Counted from the stretch's first letter, positions 33,791-43,389 are shown. The stretch is 62,614 nt of DNA from a virus (IMGVR_UViG_3300009314_000010:1-62614), one strand, 5' to 3'. The notes: generated by a model from the sequence alone, not told the origin. Numbers and translations: made by a program.

Positions 33791-35239
33791 TTATGCGTAA
33801 GTGACACCTGTGGTGCTCGTTGTGCCTGTCGAGTCTAAATCACCAGGGGTGTCGGCCGGATCGGGTGACGGTCCCGGCCCGAGAAGGGCCGCCCATTCGG
33901 GCTGCGTCCTGGCAAGCAATTGCTGCAACTGCTCTTCCATTTTATCCAGCCTGTTGGTTGTATCCGTATCGCTTCCAGCGGCCGCCTGGTCATTCTCGAC
34001 CGCGGTGGCAATTTCCGCCTCATCCCATGCCAGCTCGATACCGTACATCGTGGTCACAAGTTTAAGGTTCGATTCGTAAATTTCCCGCTGCCTGTTCATG
34101 GCGATCGTTTTCGCTTCCGGAGAAAGTTCCGGATCGCTTTGAATTCGGTTGATCTGCTCTGCGTAGGAGTCTCCGAGCGCGGCGATCCTCAGTGCCGCCG
34201 TTTCCCTCTCCCCTGAAGCCAATTCCATACCGGCAAGCTCCTGGTTGGCAATGGCTTCCAGTTCAAGCCTGAAGTTTGCTCCCTCCTGTCGCAAGTTTTC
34301 GAGTGCGATCACCTGGCGGGCCTCCTGGGCCGACAACCCGGAGTCAATTGCACCCTTGGCTACAATGCGCTCCATTTCCTGGCGGGCTTCCAGTTCCGAA
34401 AGCCCTGCGGTAATGGCGCCCTGGTGGGTGATTTTCGCCAACTCCTGCAATGCTTCCAGTTCCGAAAGCCCCGCATTGATGGCGCCCTGGTGGGTGGCTT
34501 CCGCCATTTTCTGCAATGATTCCTGGGCGGAGAGACCCGAGCTGAGATATGCCTCCAGGATCGTAGTGGCCTGCTCCTGGCGGGCGGCCTGTGTGGAAAG
34601 CCTCGATGTCGAACCCGCTTTCAGGGCTTCCACGGCGGCCTCGATTTCTCCCGTATATCCGGCCATGCCGGCTTCATGGAATGCCGCGGCGTCCGCCGTG
34701 GCGATCGGGAGTGCGGCCTCGATCGCAGACGCTTCCGCTGCCCCGGCGGCAATACTGGAATTTAAAAGACCTCTTTTATTGGCGGCCTGTGTCCCTCTTA
34801 ACCTTGCAGATTGAATGTATTTGCTCCCGGAAGAAAGAAGGCCTTTCATTCTGCCCTCAACCGTTGCCTCCGGAGGCGGTTTATATGCCGGCGGAGGCTT
34901 ATAGGCGGGTACTGGATCCGCCGGTTGAGAGATCGCCGCCGAAGCAGGCGGCACATAAGGATCGACATCGGCCAGGGTCGGCTTTGTCTGCGCCGGCGTT
35001 ACCTGTGTTGTTGACTCCGCTGGCTCTGTTGGCGCCGATGCAAGCAGCCCGGTTGTCGTCGGTGGATCTTCACCCCACCCGGGCGGGTTGGAGTGTACCC
35101 TAACCCCGAGGGCGTTTGCATATTTATTCCACGTCGGGCCGCCAGCCCTGTCTATTTGTTCTTCCAGACGCTGGAGGGAGCCAGGATCGCCCACCCCCGC
35201 GCTTTTCATTTTCGCTATTTGGTCACTTGTAAGCGCCAT
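33791..35239 (-). CDS. Alanine-rich helical virion protein with internal repeats
   Basis: 482 residues. After a proline-rich linker (YKPPPAYKPPPEATVEG), a long alpha-helical region contains three or more repeats of the form GLSELEALQELAKITHQGAI or GLSAQEARQVIALE. This fits an elongated helical virion or ejection protein. It is the first gene of the ejection block after the appendage cassette. No catalytic motifs; family not recognised. Confidence 0.6.
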   Translation of the reverse strand: MALTSDQIAKMKSAGVGDPGSLQRLEEQIDRAGGPTWNKYANALGVRVHSNPPGWGEDPPTTTGLLASAPTEPAESTTQVTPAQTKPTLADVDPYVPPASAAISQPADPVPAYKPPPAYKPPPEATVEGRMKGLLSSGSKYIQSARLRGTQAANKRGLLNSSIAAGAAEASAIEAALPIATADAAAFHEAGMAGYTGEIEAAVEALKAGSTSRLSTQAARQEQATTILEAYLSSGLSAQESLQKMAEATHQGAINAGLSELEALQELAKITHQGAITAGLSELEARQEMERIVAKGAIDSGLSAQEARQVIALENLRQEGANFRLELEAIANQELAGMELASGERETAALRIAALGDSYAEQINRIQSDPELSPEAKTIAMNRQREIYESNLKLVTTMYGIELAWDEAEIATAVENDQAAAGSDTDTTNRLDKMEEQLQQLLARTQPEWAALLGPGPSPDPADTPGDLDSTGTTSTTGVTYA

Positions 35240-35252
35240 TATGCCTCCCCCT

Positions 35253-35660
35253 TTACTCTGATTTGGGGTATTTAACCTTTACAATCAATCGCTTTGCCTG
35301 CAAGGCGTCTGCTGCTTCCGGGCGGCCTTCAACTTCCTTTTCCCACAGGGCTACAATTAATTCATCGATTGTCGGGTATTCTGATCTTCGTTTAAAATCT
35401 CGGACCTCATCGGCCGGAAGGTCTGTTATCTTATACCGAACCACTACTTTGTCGGGCTGCACATCAAACCCACCCGGCTCCCTTTTCTGGGCATCCGTTA
35501 TTGCTGGCGGGTTGTTTTCAAACGGATACCAGCCATGTTTTATTAGCTCCTCATCTGGCGGCAAAGGGGTCGGAAAAGAAACGTGTTTTTCTTTAGGTCT
35601 GGCCACCGCACCTTCAGATGACGGAACACCATCGATCACTTTAATATATAATTTTCCCAT
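35253..35660 (-). CDS. Tail-fibre-assembly-like protein
   Basis: 135 residues. LPPDEELIKHGWYPFENNPP followed by a VVRYKITDLPADE strand resembles proteins encoded beside tail fibres, in which an L-x-x-x-GWYPV motif recurs. It lies between the ejection block and the glycosyltransferase cassette. The role in fibre assembly or attachment is inferred from this resemblance. Confidence 0.5.
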   Translation of the reverse strand: MGKLYIKVIDGVPSSEGAVARPKEKHVSFPTPLPPDEELIKHGWYPFENNPPAITDAQKREPGGFDVQPDKVVVRYKITDLPADEVRDFKRRSEYPTIDELIVALWEKEVEGRPEAADALQAKRLIVKVKYPKSE

Positions 35661-35700
35661 GTTATTCCTCCCACACTCCTAAGTTAATCGCATTTCAATA

Positions 35701-36399
35701 TTAGTTTTCTTCGTTTTCCAAAACATTTATCAATTTCTTTAGCTGTTCGTCTGTGTGAACAAAGCCGTGCATCCCATTGTGCTTGACAGGAATGGTCAAA
35801 TCCACATAAACCTCAAAGCCTAAATCTCTAAGACGGCGACACGTGGAATAGTCTTCCGGCAAATACACCCCGTCAAACACACCGATTTTAAAAGCGTCAA
35901 AGCATCGAGTGATTAAGGTGTTGCCCCTGGTGTATCTTGGATCATTTTCATATTTTTCAGATGAGTCGCAAAGCGCAACCACCGCTTTTTTGGAAAGCAT
36001 AAAAACTGCCGTTCCAATATGGGTTGTGGTTGCCAGCCCATCCCCAACAAGGGTTAGCTCGCCCACGTTTAGCAGGGGGTTGCCATTCTCATCATAACCT
36101 TTAAGCGGAACCGGAACCCCAACAATATCGACATTTCTCCTTAATAATTTTGGAACACAATCATTTGGAATACCCATATCTGCATCAACAAAAATCAAAT
36201 GGGTGTAATCCTCATAATAAAAATAACTGATAATTTCGTTTCGAGCTTTTGGCACAAGAGAGCTATTTCCAATGGTGCAAAAATCCGTTTCTATCCCGGC
36301 ATTTATCCCACCACGCAACAAAGCGGTCATTGAATTAAAATAATCAATATGAATCATACAACCGTATGCCGGTGTTCCTATAAGAAGTTTAGGTTTCAT
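35701..36399 (-). CDS. GT-A glycosyltransferase
   Basis: 232 residues from the ATG at 36399, which overlaps the upstream stop (ATGA). KLLIGTPAYGCMIHIDY is a family-2-type start, LIFVDADMGIP carries the DxD metal site (about 75), and LPEDYSTCRRLRDLGFEVYV fits the ED-x-x-x-C acceptor-loop motif. It should transfer a sugar from a nucleotide sugar. In a phage tail region it may glycosylate a virion protein or alter the host receptor. The DNA is clearly AT-richer than the flanking genes. Confidence 0.75.
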   Translation of the reverse strand: MKPKLLIGTPAYGCMIHIDYFNSMTALLRGGINAGIETDFCTIGNSSLVPKARNEIISYFYYEDYTHLIFVDADMGIPNDCVPKLLRRNVDIVGVPVPLKGYDENGNPLLNVGELTLVGDGLATTTHIGTAVFMLSKKAVVALCDSSEKYENDPRYTRGNTLITRCFDAFKIGVFDGVYLPEDYSTCRRLRDLGFEVYVDLTIPVKHNGMHGFVHTDEQLKKLINVLENEEN

Positions 36400-37229
36400 T
36401 CCCTGTAGAGTGTCCAATCAACCGTTAAAGATTCAATCCCCAACCGCTTGAGCACCTTTTTGTACTGGTCCTTATAGCGCTCAACCATTACATCGAGCCA
36501 GTTTTCCAAGTCCTCATAATCAGCTTCTCCGCCCTCATCGGCCTTTTTTGCTCGGTCATCAACATAGCTCATTGTCAATCTAAAAGCCGTGTGGGGATGC
36601 ACTCCGAATTGCTGCAAGTATTCAAGTGTGCCAAGACCCAAGCGTCCGTTGTTCATTATATCACGATAAGCATGAAGGAATGCCATTCTCAAATGAAATC
36701 GAACCTCCATATCCTCCATGTCTTGTTCGTCCCACTTTTCGGGGATGTTGTTGTTTCTACAAACTTGAAGATAAACGTCTTGATACATTGCCAACTGCTT
36801 CAATGCGCCTTCAAGATAAATGGCCTGGTCTTCAATGTCGCTCTTTAATTTAGCCACTTTTAAGGCTAACAGTTCTTTATCAAATCCATCTTTTGGCTTT
36901 TGCACTTTTGCTTTTTCAAGAAAGATTTTCTTTCTTTCCATTCTAAACATATTATCCTTAACAGCAATCCGCTTGTTCTCGATCTGAGCAAGGCACTGTC
37001 TCAGGACACGATACGGAGAGGTATCAGCAAGCATCGTCAAGGTCATTAAAATGCCTTGAGTTTGGGTGTTCTTTTTGCCATGAATACGATTAGCTCGGTA
37101 GACCTCGGGCATCCTCTCTGCGATTGTCTCAAGTGCCCTATCATCAAGGGTATGGAACAACCTTCTATCGTCCGATGAAAGAATTTTATCTAATTGCCTT
37201 GTTGTGTTGTTTGCTACTAAATCATTCAT
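36396..37229 (-). CDS. Helical protein of the glycosyltransferase cassette
   Basis: 277 residues, all-helical, with many charged residues (for example KVAKLKSDIEDQAIYLEGAL and WLDVMVERYKDQYKKVLKRL). There is no signal peptide and no recognised motif. It sits between a fibre-like gene and the glycosyltransferase, both AT-rich, and overlaps the latter by 4 nt. It could partner the glycosyltransferase or be a structural protein; I do not recognise it. Confidence 0.55.
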   Translation of the reverse strand: MNDLVANNTTRQLDKILSSDDRRLFHTLDDRALETIAERMPEVYRANRIHGKKNTQTQGILMTLTMLADTSPYRVLRQCLAQIENKRIAVKDNMFRMERKKIFLEKAKVQKPKDGFDKELLALKVAKLKSDIEDQAIYLEGALKQLAMYQDVYLQVCRNNNIPEKWDEQDMEDMEVRFHLRMAFLHAYRDIMNNGRLGLGTLEYLQQFGVHPHTAFRLTMSYVDDRAKKADEGGEADYEDLENWLDVMVERYKDQYKKVLKRLGIESLTVDWTLYRE

Positions 37230-37231
37230 TT

Positions 37232-38155
37232 TTAATTGCCCGACTCCCCTTCCGGTGCATTTGTTGTGTTTACAAGATCGCCAAAATCGCTTGCATCACC
37301 TGTTGTTGTGAAAACCACATAATCCATTACGTTTCCTGTCTGACCACCAGCCATGACATAATTGGTGCCATTTGACATATCGGCACGGTAATTGACCGAT
37401 ATGGTTGAGTCGCCAAAATTTGTAGCATTCCCTGTGGTTGAAATCGTAATGTACTCAATGGTATTATTCCCTGCTGCCCCATAAGGACCGCTAAAAATTC
37501 CCCTATCACTTTCGCCATTGGACTTTGATGCCCAATTGTAGCTGAGAACTATGCAATCACCATAATCAGTTGCGTTTCCAGTCGTTGCAATCGTAATGTA
37601 ATCGATCACGTTTTTGCCAGCACCATTCCATGGTTCACCGTAGTAGCCTGGGCCAAAACAACCTCTCGTTCCATTAGAACATGCCTTTGATCGAGTTCTT
37701 GCTATAGTTAAATCGCCAAAATCTGTGGCATTTCCTGTAGTGTCGAGTGTAATATAATCAATTACATTAGTATAACCTCCACCGCCTCCCATTACTCCTC
37801 GTGTTCCATTAGATGTTCCTCCAATATTTGCAATACCTCCTCCAACAGTACGATCTCCAAAGTCGGTCCCATTTCCTAACGTCGACACGGTAAAATATTC
37901 AATAACATTAGTTTGGGTAACGTTATTTTGTCCTCCACCAATAGTAATTCTTGTTCCATTTGTGCATGGACCAAAACCATATTTCAGTTCAGTCATATCA
38001 CCAAAATCAGAGGAGTTTCCGGTTGAAGATAAAGCTACATAATCAATGTTATTATTATAAGTAGTACCGGCACTGAGAATTAATCCCCTATTGCCATAAA
38101 GAATATCAGCATCCCTTCCTGCTGCAGCCATTAACATTTTTCGTATAGAAATCAC
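37232..38155 (-). CDS. Repeat-rich tail appendage (kelch-like repeats)
   Basis: 307 residues, GTG start. Six or so repeats of about 45 residues follow the pattern NVIDYITIATTGNATDFGD then SNGTRG and a Gly-Gly turn, predicted as beta-propeller or beta-sheet blades. Asn, Thr and Gly dominate. Such repeats occur in phage fibre or receptor-binding proteins. It lies directly after a fibre gene. The codon and base composition is AT-richer than the head genes. Confidence 0.62.
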   Translation of the reverse strand: MISIRKMLMAAAGRDADILYGNRGLILSAGTTYNNNIDYVALSSTGNSSDFGDMTELKYGFGPCTNGTRITIGGGQNNVTQTNVIEYFTVSTLGNGTDFGDRTVGGGIANIGGTSNGTRGVMGGGGGYTNVIDYITLDTTGNATDFGDLTIARTRSKACSNGTRGCFGPGYYGEPWNGAGKNVIDYITIATTGNATDYGDCIVLSYNWASKSNGESDRGIFSGPYGAAGNNTIEYITISTTGNATNFGDSTISVNYRADMSNGTNYVMAGGQTGNVMDYVVFTTTGDASDFGDLVNTTNAPEGESGN

Positions 38156-38165
38156 TGTAAACTCC

Positions 38166-39143
38166 TTATTTCATATCGAGTGTTGCGACGAAACCATTCC
38201 AGATCGTGCCACCATCGATGGTCGTAAACACCAAAACGTCAACGCCGGACGCAGTAAGGCTTGGCGCTGAACCATCCTCCCAATCTACACTCGCAGGCCA
38301 ATTGACGGTTTGGCTGCCGCCATTGGTGAGGTAGAGAACAAAGCCGCATTCCTCGTCAGAGGCGGTAGGGTTCGAAAAGGTAAAGGTCTGTGCTCCGGTT
38401 GAAACCGTTGCGGAAACCACGTTTCCGTCTTCAAGGTCAATATCATCGGTACCACCGCCCAAATCTCCCAGGGCATTGGTGATGACTCCGCAATCCTTGA
38501 AATTGGCTCTCTGAATGGTTTGATCCGCCGCATTCAGGGTTGATTCGAGAGTGTACGGATCTTTGAAAACATACCCGTCTTCGGTGGCGTTTACCTGCAG
38601 GCGCTTCCCCGCATCCCCACCACTGATAGTGGGGAATATGGCCGCGCTGGCCGCTGCGGCCGCTGCGCTTACCGCGGCTGCCGCCGCGCTGGCGGCTGCT
38701 GCAACCTGGGAGGCCGCTGCCGCGGTCGCCGCCGCAAGAGCGTTCGGACCGATATGGAAAAAACCGGTGGAAGTGCTGTATCTCATTGCGATCGGGACAC
38801 CGGCGATTATGTCGTCCGCCTCAAGAGCGGCGCTGTCCTGTCTGCGGATAGCCTTTACGCCCAGGGAGTCAACATTTATTGTCGAGGCCCCGGTGTTGTT
38901 GTTGAGCGGTCGCATAACCACCAGGAGGCCGTCGTTATAGGCGGTTGCGGTCTGGGGCAGTGCCACCAGGTAGGCGTCTGCCGCCCCCGTATCAACTGCG
39001 AAATTGACCGTGCCGTCGTCTATGTTGGCATTCGTCGGCAAAAGCGCAAAGGCCGCCGCTATGGCCGCATCCAGGGTGTTTACAGAAGACGCCTGCGCAA
39101 GAGACAGTTCCGTTTGGTCTGCAGGGCTATTAAATGTACTCAT
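38166..39143 (-). CDS. Tail fibre with alanine-rich shaft and duplicated tip domain
   Basis: 325 residues. An N-terminal attachment region is followed by a beta domain, a low-complexity alanine shaft (residues about 150-175) and a C-terminal domain from IQRANFKDCGVITNALGDLG to the end that is nearly the same as the tip of the fibre at 15354-16721. The start overlaps the upstream tail gene (ATGA). The shared tip implies that both fibres recognise the same ligand or bind the same partner. Confidence 0.7.
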   Translation of the reverse strand: MSTFNSPADQTELSLAQASSVNTLDAAIAAAFALLPTNANIDDGTVNFAVDTGAADAYLVALPQTATAYNDGLLVVMRPLNNNTGASTINVDSLGVKAIRRQDSAALEADDIIAGVPIAMRYSTSTGFFHIGPNALAAATAAAASQVAAAASAAAAAVSAAAAAASAAIFPTISGGDAGKRLQVNATEDGYVFKDPYTLESTLNAADQTIQRANFKDCGVITNALGDLGGGTDDIDLEDGNVVSATVSTGAQTFTFSNPTASDEECGFVLYLTNGGSQTVNWPASVDWEDGSAPSLTASGVDVLVFTTIDGGTIWNGFVATLDMK

Positions 39144-41206
39144 CTGACCAATCTCCTTGGAGTATAGTGAACAATAGTCCCGTCCAGCGTGTGGCCAAGG
39201 TCTATTTGCGATTTGCTATAAATGGTTAGGCTCATGTTAATGCCGTCGCCGGAAATGGGAAAAGAAGCGTTTGGCGCCACATCGGCATCCCAAAAAAACT
39301 CGCTCCAATTTGCCAAGCCCCAATATCCGCCACCCAATTGAGACGCAATCGTCTCCGCTGCATGCGCATCGATCGTAGAATCTCCGTAGGAAAACATCGG
39401 GTTGTACCGAAGGCTGGTATATCCGCTGACGGTTAGCTCGAAAACGGCCCTGCGGTAGGTCTTCAGGACCGTTGGGGATTTCGAATTGTTAAAAGGCAGG
39501 AAGCAATATGCTTCGATATCATCGCCATCAAAGGAGCTGCCCTTGTCAGCCTGGTAAACCATCCCCTGGTCAGACCCGAAGAAAACGACATCTTTTCCGG
39601 TCGAATCCTCCCCGGTAACGGTGCAGGCGACATAATCCGGGTATTTGAATTGGGTGAATTGATAGATCGGTCCATACCGCCCCTTGCTGACCGTCATACA
39701 GATCCCGGTACCGTCACTCCCATAAAGGCGATATTGATTCTTGGACCTGTGAACGGAAGAGGCAATCGCAACGCTGCGCATGGCGTCCATTCTAACCTGA
39801 ATGCGCCGGCTTATGGTGGCAATATCAAAGTTACCATATTCCTGAACCCTTGAAAGCTCGATGATCCCCCGATCGTCAAGGGCGTAGGACTTTCCAATAT
39901 TCTGGATCGTCCACGCAATAGCCCCGGTTTCGTCGCTCACGTCGTCTAAAACAAAGTCTGAGGTATCGTTTCCGGTGAGCTGGTGGGTTGAATTTCGGGA
40001 ATAGATCGCAAGCGCCCTGGCCTGGCGGGCATACCCGGTAACATCATCACCAATCGCCAATTCCGCAGCGCCCAAAACCGCGGACCAGACATAAGGTGTG
40101 CCTGTGCCCGAGTTTTGGGAAGATCCCTTAAAAGAGAAAATAAGGTGTTCTTTGTAGACAGCGACATGCTCGGGCGTGTCCGAGGCCATGCCCGTGTCGA
40201 TCGGGGCATAGACGGTTCCGTCAAACTCAAAGCCCCTGTTTACACCGTCACACCCGTAAATGCGCTTTGTGTCGGTCGACCCGGTAAAATTGTGGACCAC
40301 GAATTCATATCTGCCGCCGACCGTTATGGTGATCGCGGACAGGGTGGAAGTTGACGTTGCCCTGGTCGTACCGCCGACTTGAAGGTCGTTGGTATTATTA
40401 AAGGTCCCGGTTATATTTGAAAGAATCAATCGTCCTGCAGCATCGCTACCAGCCCAAGTGCCAGACTCCAAAACAACCCGCTGGACAACCCCTGTGGCCC
40501 CGGACACGAGCTGTGTCACGGTGTCGCCCTCAGCGATCCCGGCCGGCTGCCCGGTGTCGAAGCTGAGCTCATTATGCAGTGTGATTGCCGACCACCCGGA
40601 AGAGGTCGCTTTATAGATCAGCCCGGCCGTTCCGCCGGCGTTATCCCTGAAACAATAAAGGGTGCCGTCCAAAAGCGCCAGGCCCCGGATCGCCCCGCTT
40701 CCGGTCGGTGCCGCGATATCAGACCTGTATTGATCGGCCGCCAAATTCATGGCCGTTGCATGCAAAAGGGCCGTTGTTTCGCCTTTTTCGACCTGGGCCG
40801 CGTTAAAGGTGCCCTTATCGACCCCGCCAACGGTATAAACCTCGTCGTCGTTGAAATCAGCCGAGAGCTTCGTCACGTTGATATAATCATCCCCGACAAC
40901 GACAACCACGGCGGTTTCGCCGCTATCAGCTCCCGTTATCGTATCGCCGACGCTCGGACCGCCACCGGTAAAGGAACAGGGGCAACGATAATAAGTCGCG
41001 TCCGAGGGTGCCGCCTGGCCGTCGTACCGCTCATACCCGGCCGGCCGCTCGTAACCGCCCTCGGTCCCGGCCATGTAATTCATGCCGGCGATCAGCGCCC
41101 CAGGGTCTATCGACAAAGATGGCGATTCAAGATCCAGGCCGCCGAAAAAACGAGTGTATTCCGTCTTAACCTCGGGCCAGCTTCTTTTTTTTCTTCTTCG
41201 CCGCAT
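39140..41206 (-). CDS. Large tail/neck protein
   Basis: 688 residues from the ATG at 41206, which shares a base with the upstream TAA (TAATG). The N-terminus is basic (RRRRKKRSWPEVKTEYTRFF) followed by GGLDLESPSLSIDPG, the kind of opening seen in P22 gp10-like or tail-tubular-B-like proteins. The body is beta-rich with Gly-Asp-Thr motifs. Positioned between the neck adaptor and fibre genes, it is probably the tail hub or nozzle protein. The family call is by layout, not by a decisive motif. Confidence 0.62.
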   Translation of the reverse strand: MRRRRKKRSWPEVKTEYTRFFGGLDLESPSLSIDPGALIAGMNYMAGTEGGYERPAGYERYDGQAAPSDATYYRCPCSFTGGGPSVGDTITGADSGETAVVVVVGDDYINVTKLSADFNDDEVYTVGGVDKGTFNAAQVEKGETTALLHATAMNLAADQYRSDIAAPTGSGAIRGLALLDGTLYCFRDNAGGTAGLIYKATSSGWSAITLHNELSFDTGQPAGIAEGDTVTQLVSGATGVVQRVVLESGTWAGSDAAGRLILSNITGTFNNTNDLQVGGTTRATSTSTLSAITITVGGRYEFVVHNFTGSTDTKRIYGCDGVNRGFEFDGTVYAPIDTGMASDTPEHVAVYKEHLIFSFKGSSQNSGTGTPYVWSAVLGAAELAIGDDVTGYARQARALAIYSRNSTHQLTGNDTSDFVLDDVSDETGAIAWTIQNIGKSYALDDRGIIELSRVQEYGNFDIATISRRIQVRMDAMRSVAIASSVHRSKNQYRLYGSDGTGICMTVSKGRYGPIYQFTQFKYPDYVACTVTGEDSTGKDVVFFGSDQGMVYQADKGSSFDGDDIEAYCFLPFNNSKSPTVLKTYRRAVFELTVSGYTSLRYNPMFSYGDSTIDAHAAETIASQLGGGYWGLANWSEFFWDADVAPNASFPISGDGINMSLTIYSKSQIDLGHTLDGTIVHYTPRRLVR

Positions 41207-41883
41207 TATGCAAGTGGCTCCCCGTATCCAACCTCTTCGAGCTGGTCGAGTTCCAGCCTTCGCATCAGCCGATTGAATTCGTCCTCCCCCTTCTCGTACT
41301 TCTCTGGGGCGGCCGCGTAATCGCCATAATACATAAGCCCGCGCCAAACCGCCGCCATGTGAAACCGCGCCGGATACTGAGGCGTGTTCGCATCGGCTGT
41401 CATGGTTACGGCGGTCTTGTAGTATTCCCCGTCAACGGTCAAAAGTGCGGAGTTCGGTGTCGGCCAGAACATCAGGGAGTTATTCGGCTTTATCGAAACG
41501 ATTGAAGGCCGCTCCTCTTGCGTTCGACTCGCCCCGAACATATACCCCGCCCGGAATTCATCCCAATCGACGTATTCCAGATAGGATTCATTGCTTGGGG
41601 TAAGCGTTGTATAGACCCGGATATCCCTTTTTATCCAACTGGCAAGGTCCGTAATCGAGACGGACGCGGCGGTATATTCCTGATTGGAGGCGATGGTGAC
41701 AAAATCAAAAGATTCCCTTAAAAATCGCCAGGTGGCATGTTCGTTCTGTATGTCTTCATCGGCTGCGAGGATCCAATCAACGACCCGTTTCATCTCTCCC
41801 GTTTGACCGGTAACGGTGGCCGGCCCGGTCCCCGAGATGCCGGCTTCTTGCCGAAGCCGTTGACACATAGCCAAAAAATTCAC
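41206..41883 (-). CDS. Head-tail adaptor (gp4/gp11-like)
   Basis: 225 residues, GTG start. It begins NFLAMCQRLRQEAGISGTGP and continues EMKRVVDWILAADEDIQNEH, a pattern found in adaptor and tail tubular A-type proteins of podoviruses (short helices at the start, then a beta sandwich). The size and position (between head genes and the large tail protein) agree. It would bind below the portal to stabilise packaged DNA. Confidence 0.65.
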   Translation of the reverse strand: MNFLAMCQRLRQEAGISGTGPATVTGQTGEMKRVVDWILAADEDIQNEHATWRFLRESFDFVTIASNQEYTAASVSITDLASWIKRDIRVYTTLTPSNESYLEYVDWDEFRAGYMFGASRTQEERPSIVSIKPNNSLMFWPTPNSALLTVDGEYYKTAVTMTADANTPQYPARFHMAAVWRGLMYYGDYAAAPEKYEKGEDEFNRLMRRLELDQLEEVGYGEPLA

Positions 41884-41895
41884 GGCTCACCCCTT

Positions 41896-42354
41896 TTAGA
41901 TTTGCGGTTGAGCGCGTAGCTTCTCCAACCAACTAATTCCCCTCGCACCAGACGGGTCTTTTAGCAGGGAGAAAGCATGGGTGGGCGCCGCGTTGGGGAT
42001 CATCTGGATGTTTTCCGGTTGTCTCGGATCGGGAACGGCCTGCTGGTAATTAATGACGTGCGAATGCACAAGAGCCTCCACATATTTCCTTTTGACCTTG
42101 ACTTTCTTATCAAGCTCAATCGGCATATTGACACCGTTTACGGTCGGCAATATGACCGGGTTTTCGTCCGGCCTCCCCGACTTGTGTACGACGATAAGAA
42201 GTTCTTCGTGCATAAACTCTTCGAGTTTCTGGGCCGCCTCAATCTCTTCCGGGCTTCCCGTTACATTTTCAATACCTTTGCCGATTCCGACCTCGCCGAG
42301 GCCCTTTGCGACTCCGCTTGCCACACTGTCTACGAGCGTTTCTTTCTCTCCCAT
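41896..42354 (-). CDS. Conserved structural-region protein, unknown function
   Basis: 152 residues with a basic patch (DKKVKVKRKYVEALVHSH) and a C-terminal segment (NAAPTHAFSLLKDPSGARGI). It lies between the decoration-like gene and the neck adaptor. It is probably a minor virion or assembly protein. No catalytic motif or membrane helix. Confidence 0.55.
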   Translation of the reverse strand: MGEKETLVDSVASGVAKGLGEVGIGKGIENVTGSPEEIEAAQKLEEFMHEELLIVVHKSGRPDENPVILPTVNGVNMPIELDKKVKVKRKYVEALVHSHVINYQQAVPDPRQPENIQMIPNAAPTHAFSLLKDPSGARGISWLEKLRAQPQI

Positions 42355-42455
42355 TTCAACTACCTTTCCACCCTGAGAATATTCTGAAGGTGTGCAAACG
42401 GGGGAGGGGGTTCACAGAACCGCCCTGCCCCTTGGTTTGTTATCAAATACCGCGC

Positions 42456-42926
42456 TTACGACGTGAGCGGCGTGTCGGGTGCCGCCATCAGGTCGTAATA
42501 GGTGTCCGTGATCCCGCCTGCGCCAAGATCGGTCGTACCTGCGGTGAACGTGGTCGAGGCATTGGTGTCAACCCGGATCGCCCCGATCGGACAGGTATCC
42601 TCGGCCGGTTCCGGCCATGTGAGCGCCTCTTTTTCGGCGGTGATATCGGCGGTCAGTACCTCATCACCCTTGACGCTTGCCAGGGTCCCGGCCGCGTTCA
42701 GCGTGATCAGATAGATACAGGACGTGGATACCGCCTGGGCGGCGGCCGCGGTCAGGTCCATGTTATCGGTGTCCGCCTTGACATACAAAATGCCGTTGAT
42801 GGCATAGTTGATGTACGTGGTCCCATCGGCCGCAACCGTTTTAACGGTGGCAGCGTTTGTCCCTTCTGCCAAGCCAGCCTTGCCAAGACAAAAAGTTCCG
42901 CCTCTCATTACTTCGCTTAAATTCAT
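42456..42926 (-). CDS. Head fibre/decoration-like protein
   Basis: 156 residues from the ATG at 42926 (AAGGA 7 nt before it, with a GGGGC/GCCCC hairpin further upstream). The composition is rich in Thr, Ala and Gly with beta-strand periodicity. The segment TCPIGAIRVDTNASTTFTAG matches a small beta domain found in capsid-associated fibres. It is encoded four genes after the major capsid. Capsid decoration is inferred. Confidence 0.55.
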   Translation of the reverse strand: MNLSEVMRGGTFCLGKAGLAEGTNAATVKTVAADGTTYINYAINGILYVKADTDNMDLTAAAAQAVSTSCIYLITLNAAGTLASVKGDEVLTADITAEKEALTWPEPAEDTCPIGAIRVDTNASTTFTAGTTDLGAGGITDTYYDLMAAPDTPLTS

Positions 42927-42946
42927 GATCTTTTCCTTTTTGTTGT

Positions 42947-42960
42947 GGGGCCGTAGCCCC
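42947..42960 (-). promoter_or_regulatory. Hairpin before the decoration-like gene
   Basis: GGGGC-CGTA-GCCCC, a short perfect stem just upstream of the ribosome site. No U-run follows it, consistent with the leader hairpins elsewhere in the genome. Confidence 0.4.
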
Positions 42961-42964
42961 GGTT

Positions 42965-43291
42965 TCATTCAACTGGATGTAACGGCGGTTCAACAAATTT
43001 CTCGTAAAGAGAAAAGTGCTCCTCCAGGAGCTTTTCGCTCTCGTTGAGCTTTTTCAGCTCCTTTTTGAGCATCTGGGAAACAACCTCGCCGACCTGGATC
43101 TCTTTGTCTGCGACGACATTATCTTCCCAATTCAACTGCTCTCCTACTTGTTTGAATTTGAGCGCCTTGTTTTCCTTCTCGTCAAAAGAAAGGGCCTCCC
43201 GGGCAACCCGTAAAAGTTTCAGGTTTGCGAAACTGCCCTCCTTGGGGAGAAGGTTCAACATAACCAGCCGTTCCAATACGTTAAACTTCAT
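42965..43291 (-). CDS. Conserved small phage head-region protein
   Basis: 108 residues from the ATG at 43291 with a strong GGAGG site. KFNVLERLVMLNLLPKEGSF followed by a long helical region (QMLKKELKKLNESEKLLEEH) looks like a small protein family found in many phages of unknown function. It lies between the 659-residue beta protein and the decoration-like gene. Confidence 0.65.
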   Translation of the reverse strand: MKFNVLERLVMLNLLPKEGSFANLKLLRVAREALSFDEKENKALKFKQVGEQLNWEDNVVADKEIQVGEVVSQMLKKELKKLNESEKLLEEHFSLYEKFVEPPLHPVE

Positions 43292-43389
43292 AACAATACC
43301 TCCTGCGGGTATTCCTGGTGGTGGATCGCGGGAAGGCCGGCCAGGGACCGGCCTTATCGGGGCATGCGCCCTATCCCGCAATTTGTTTA

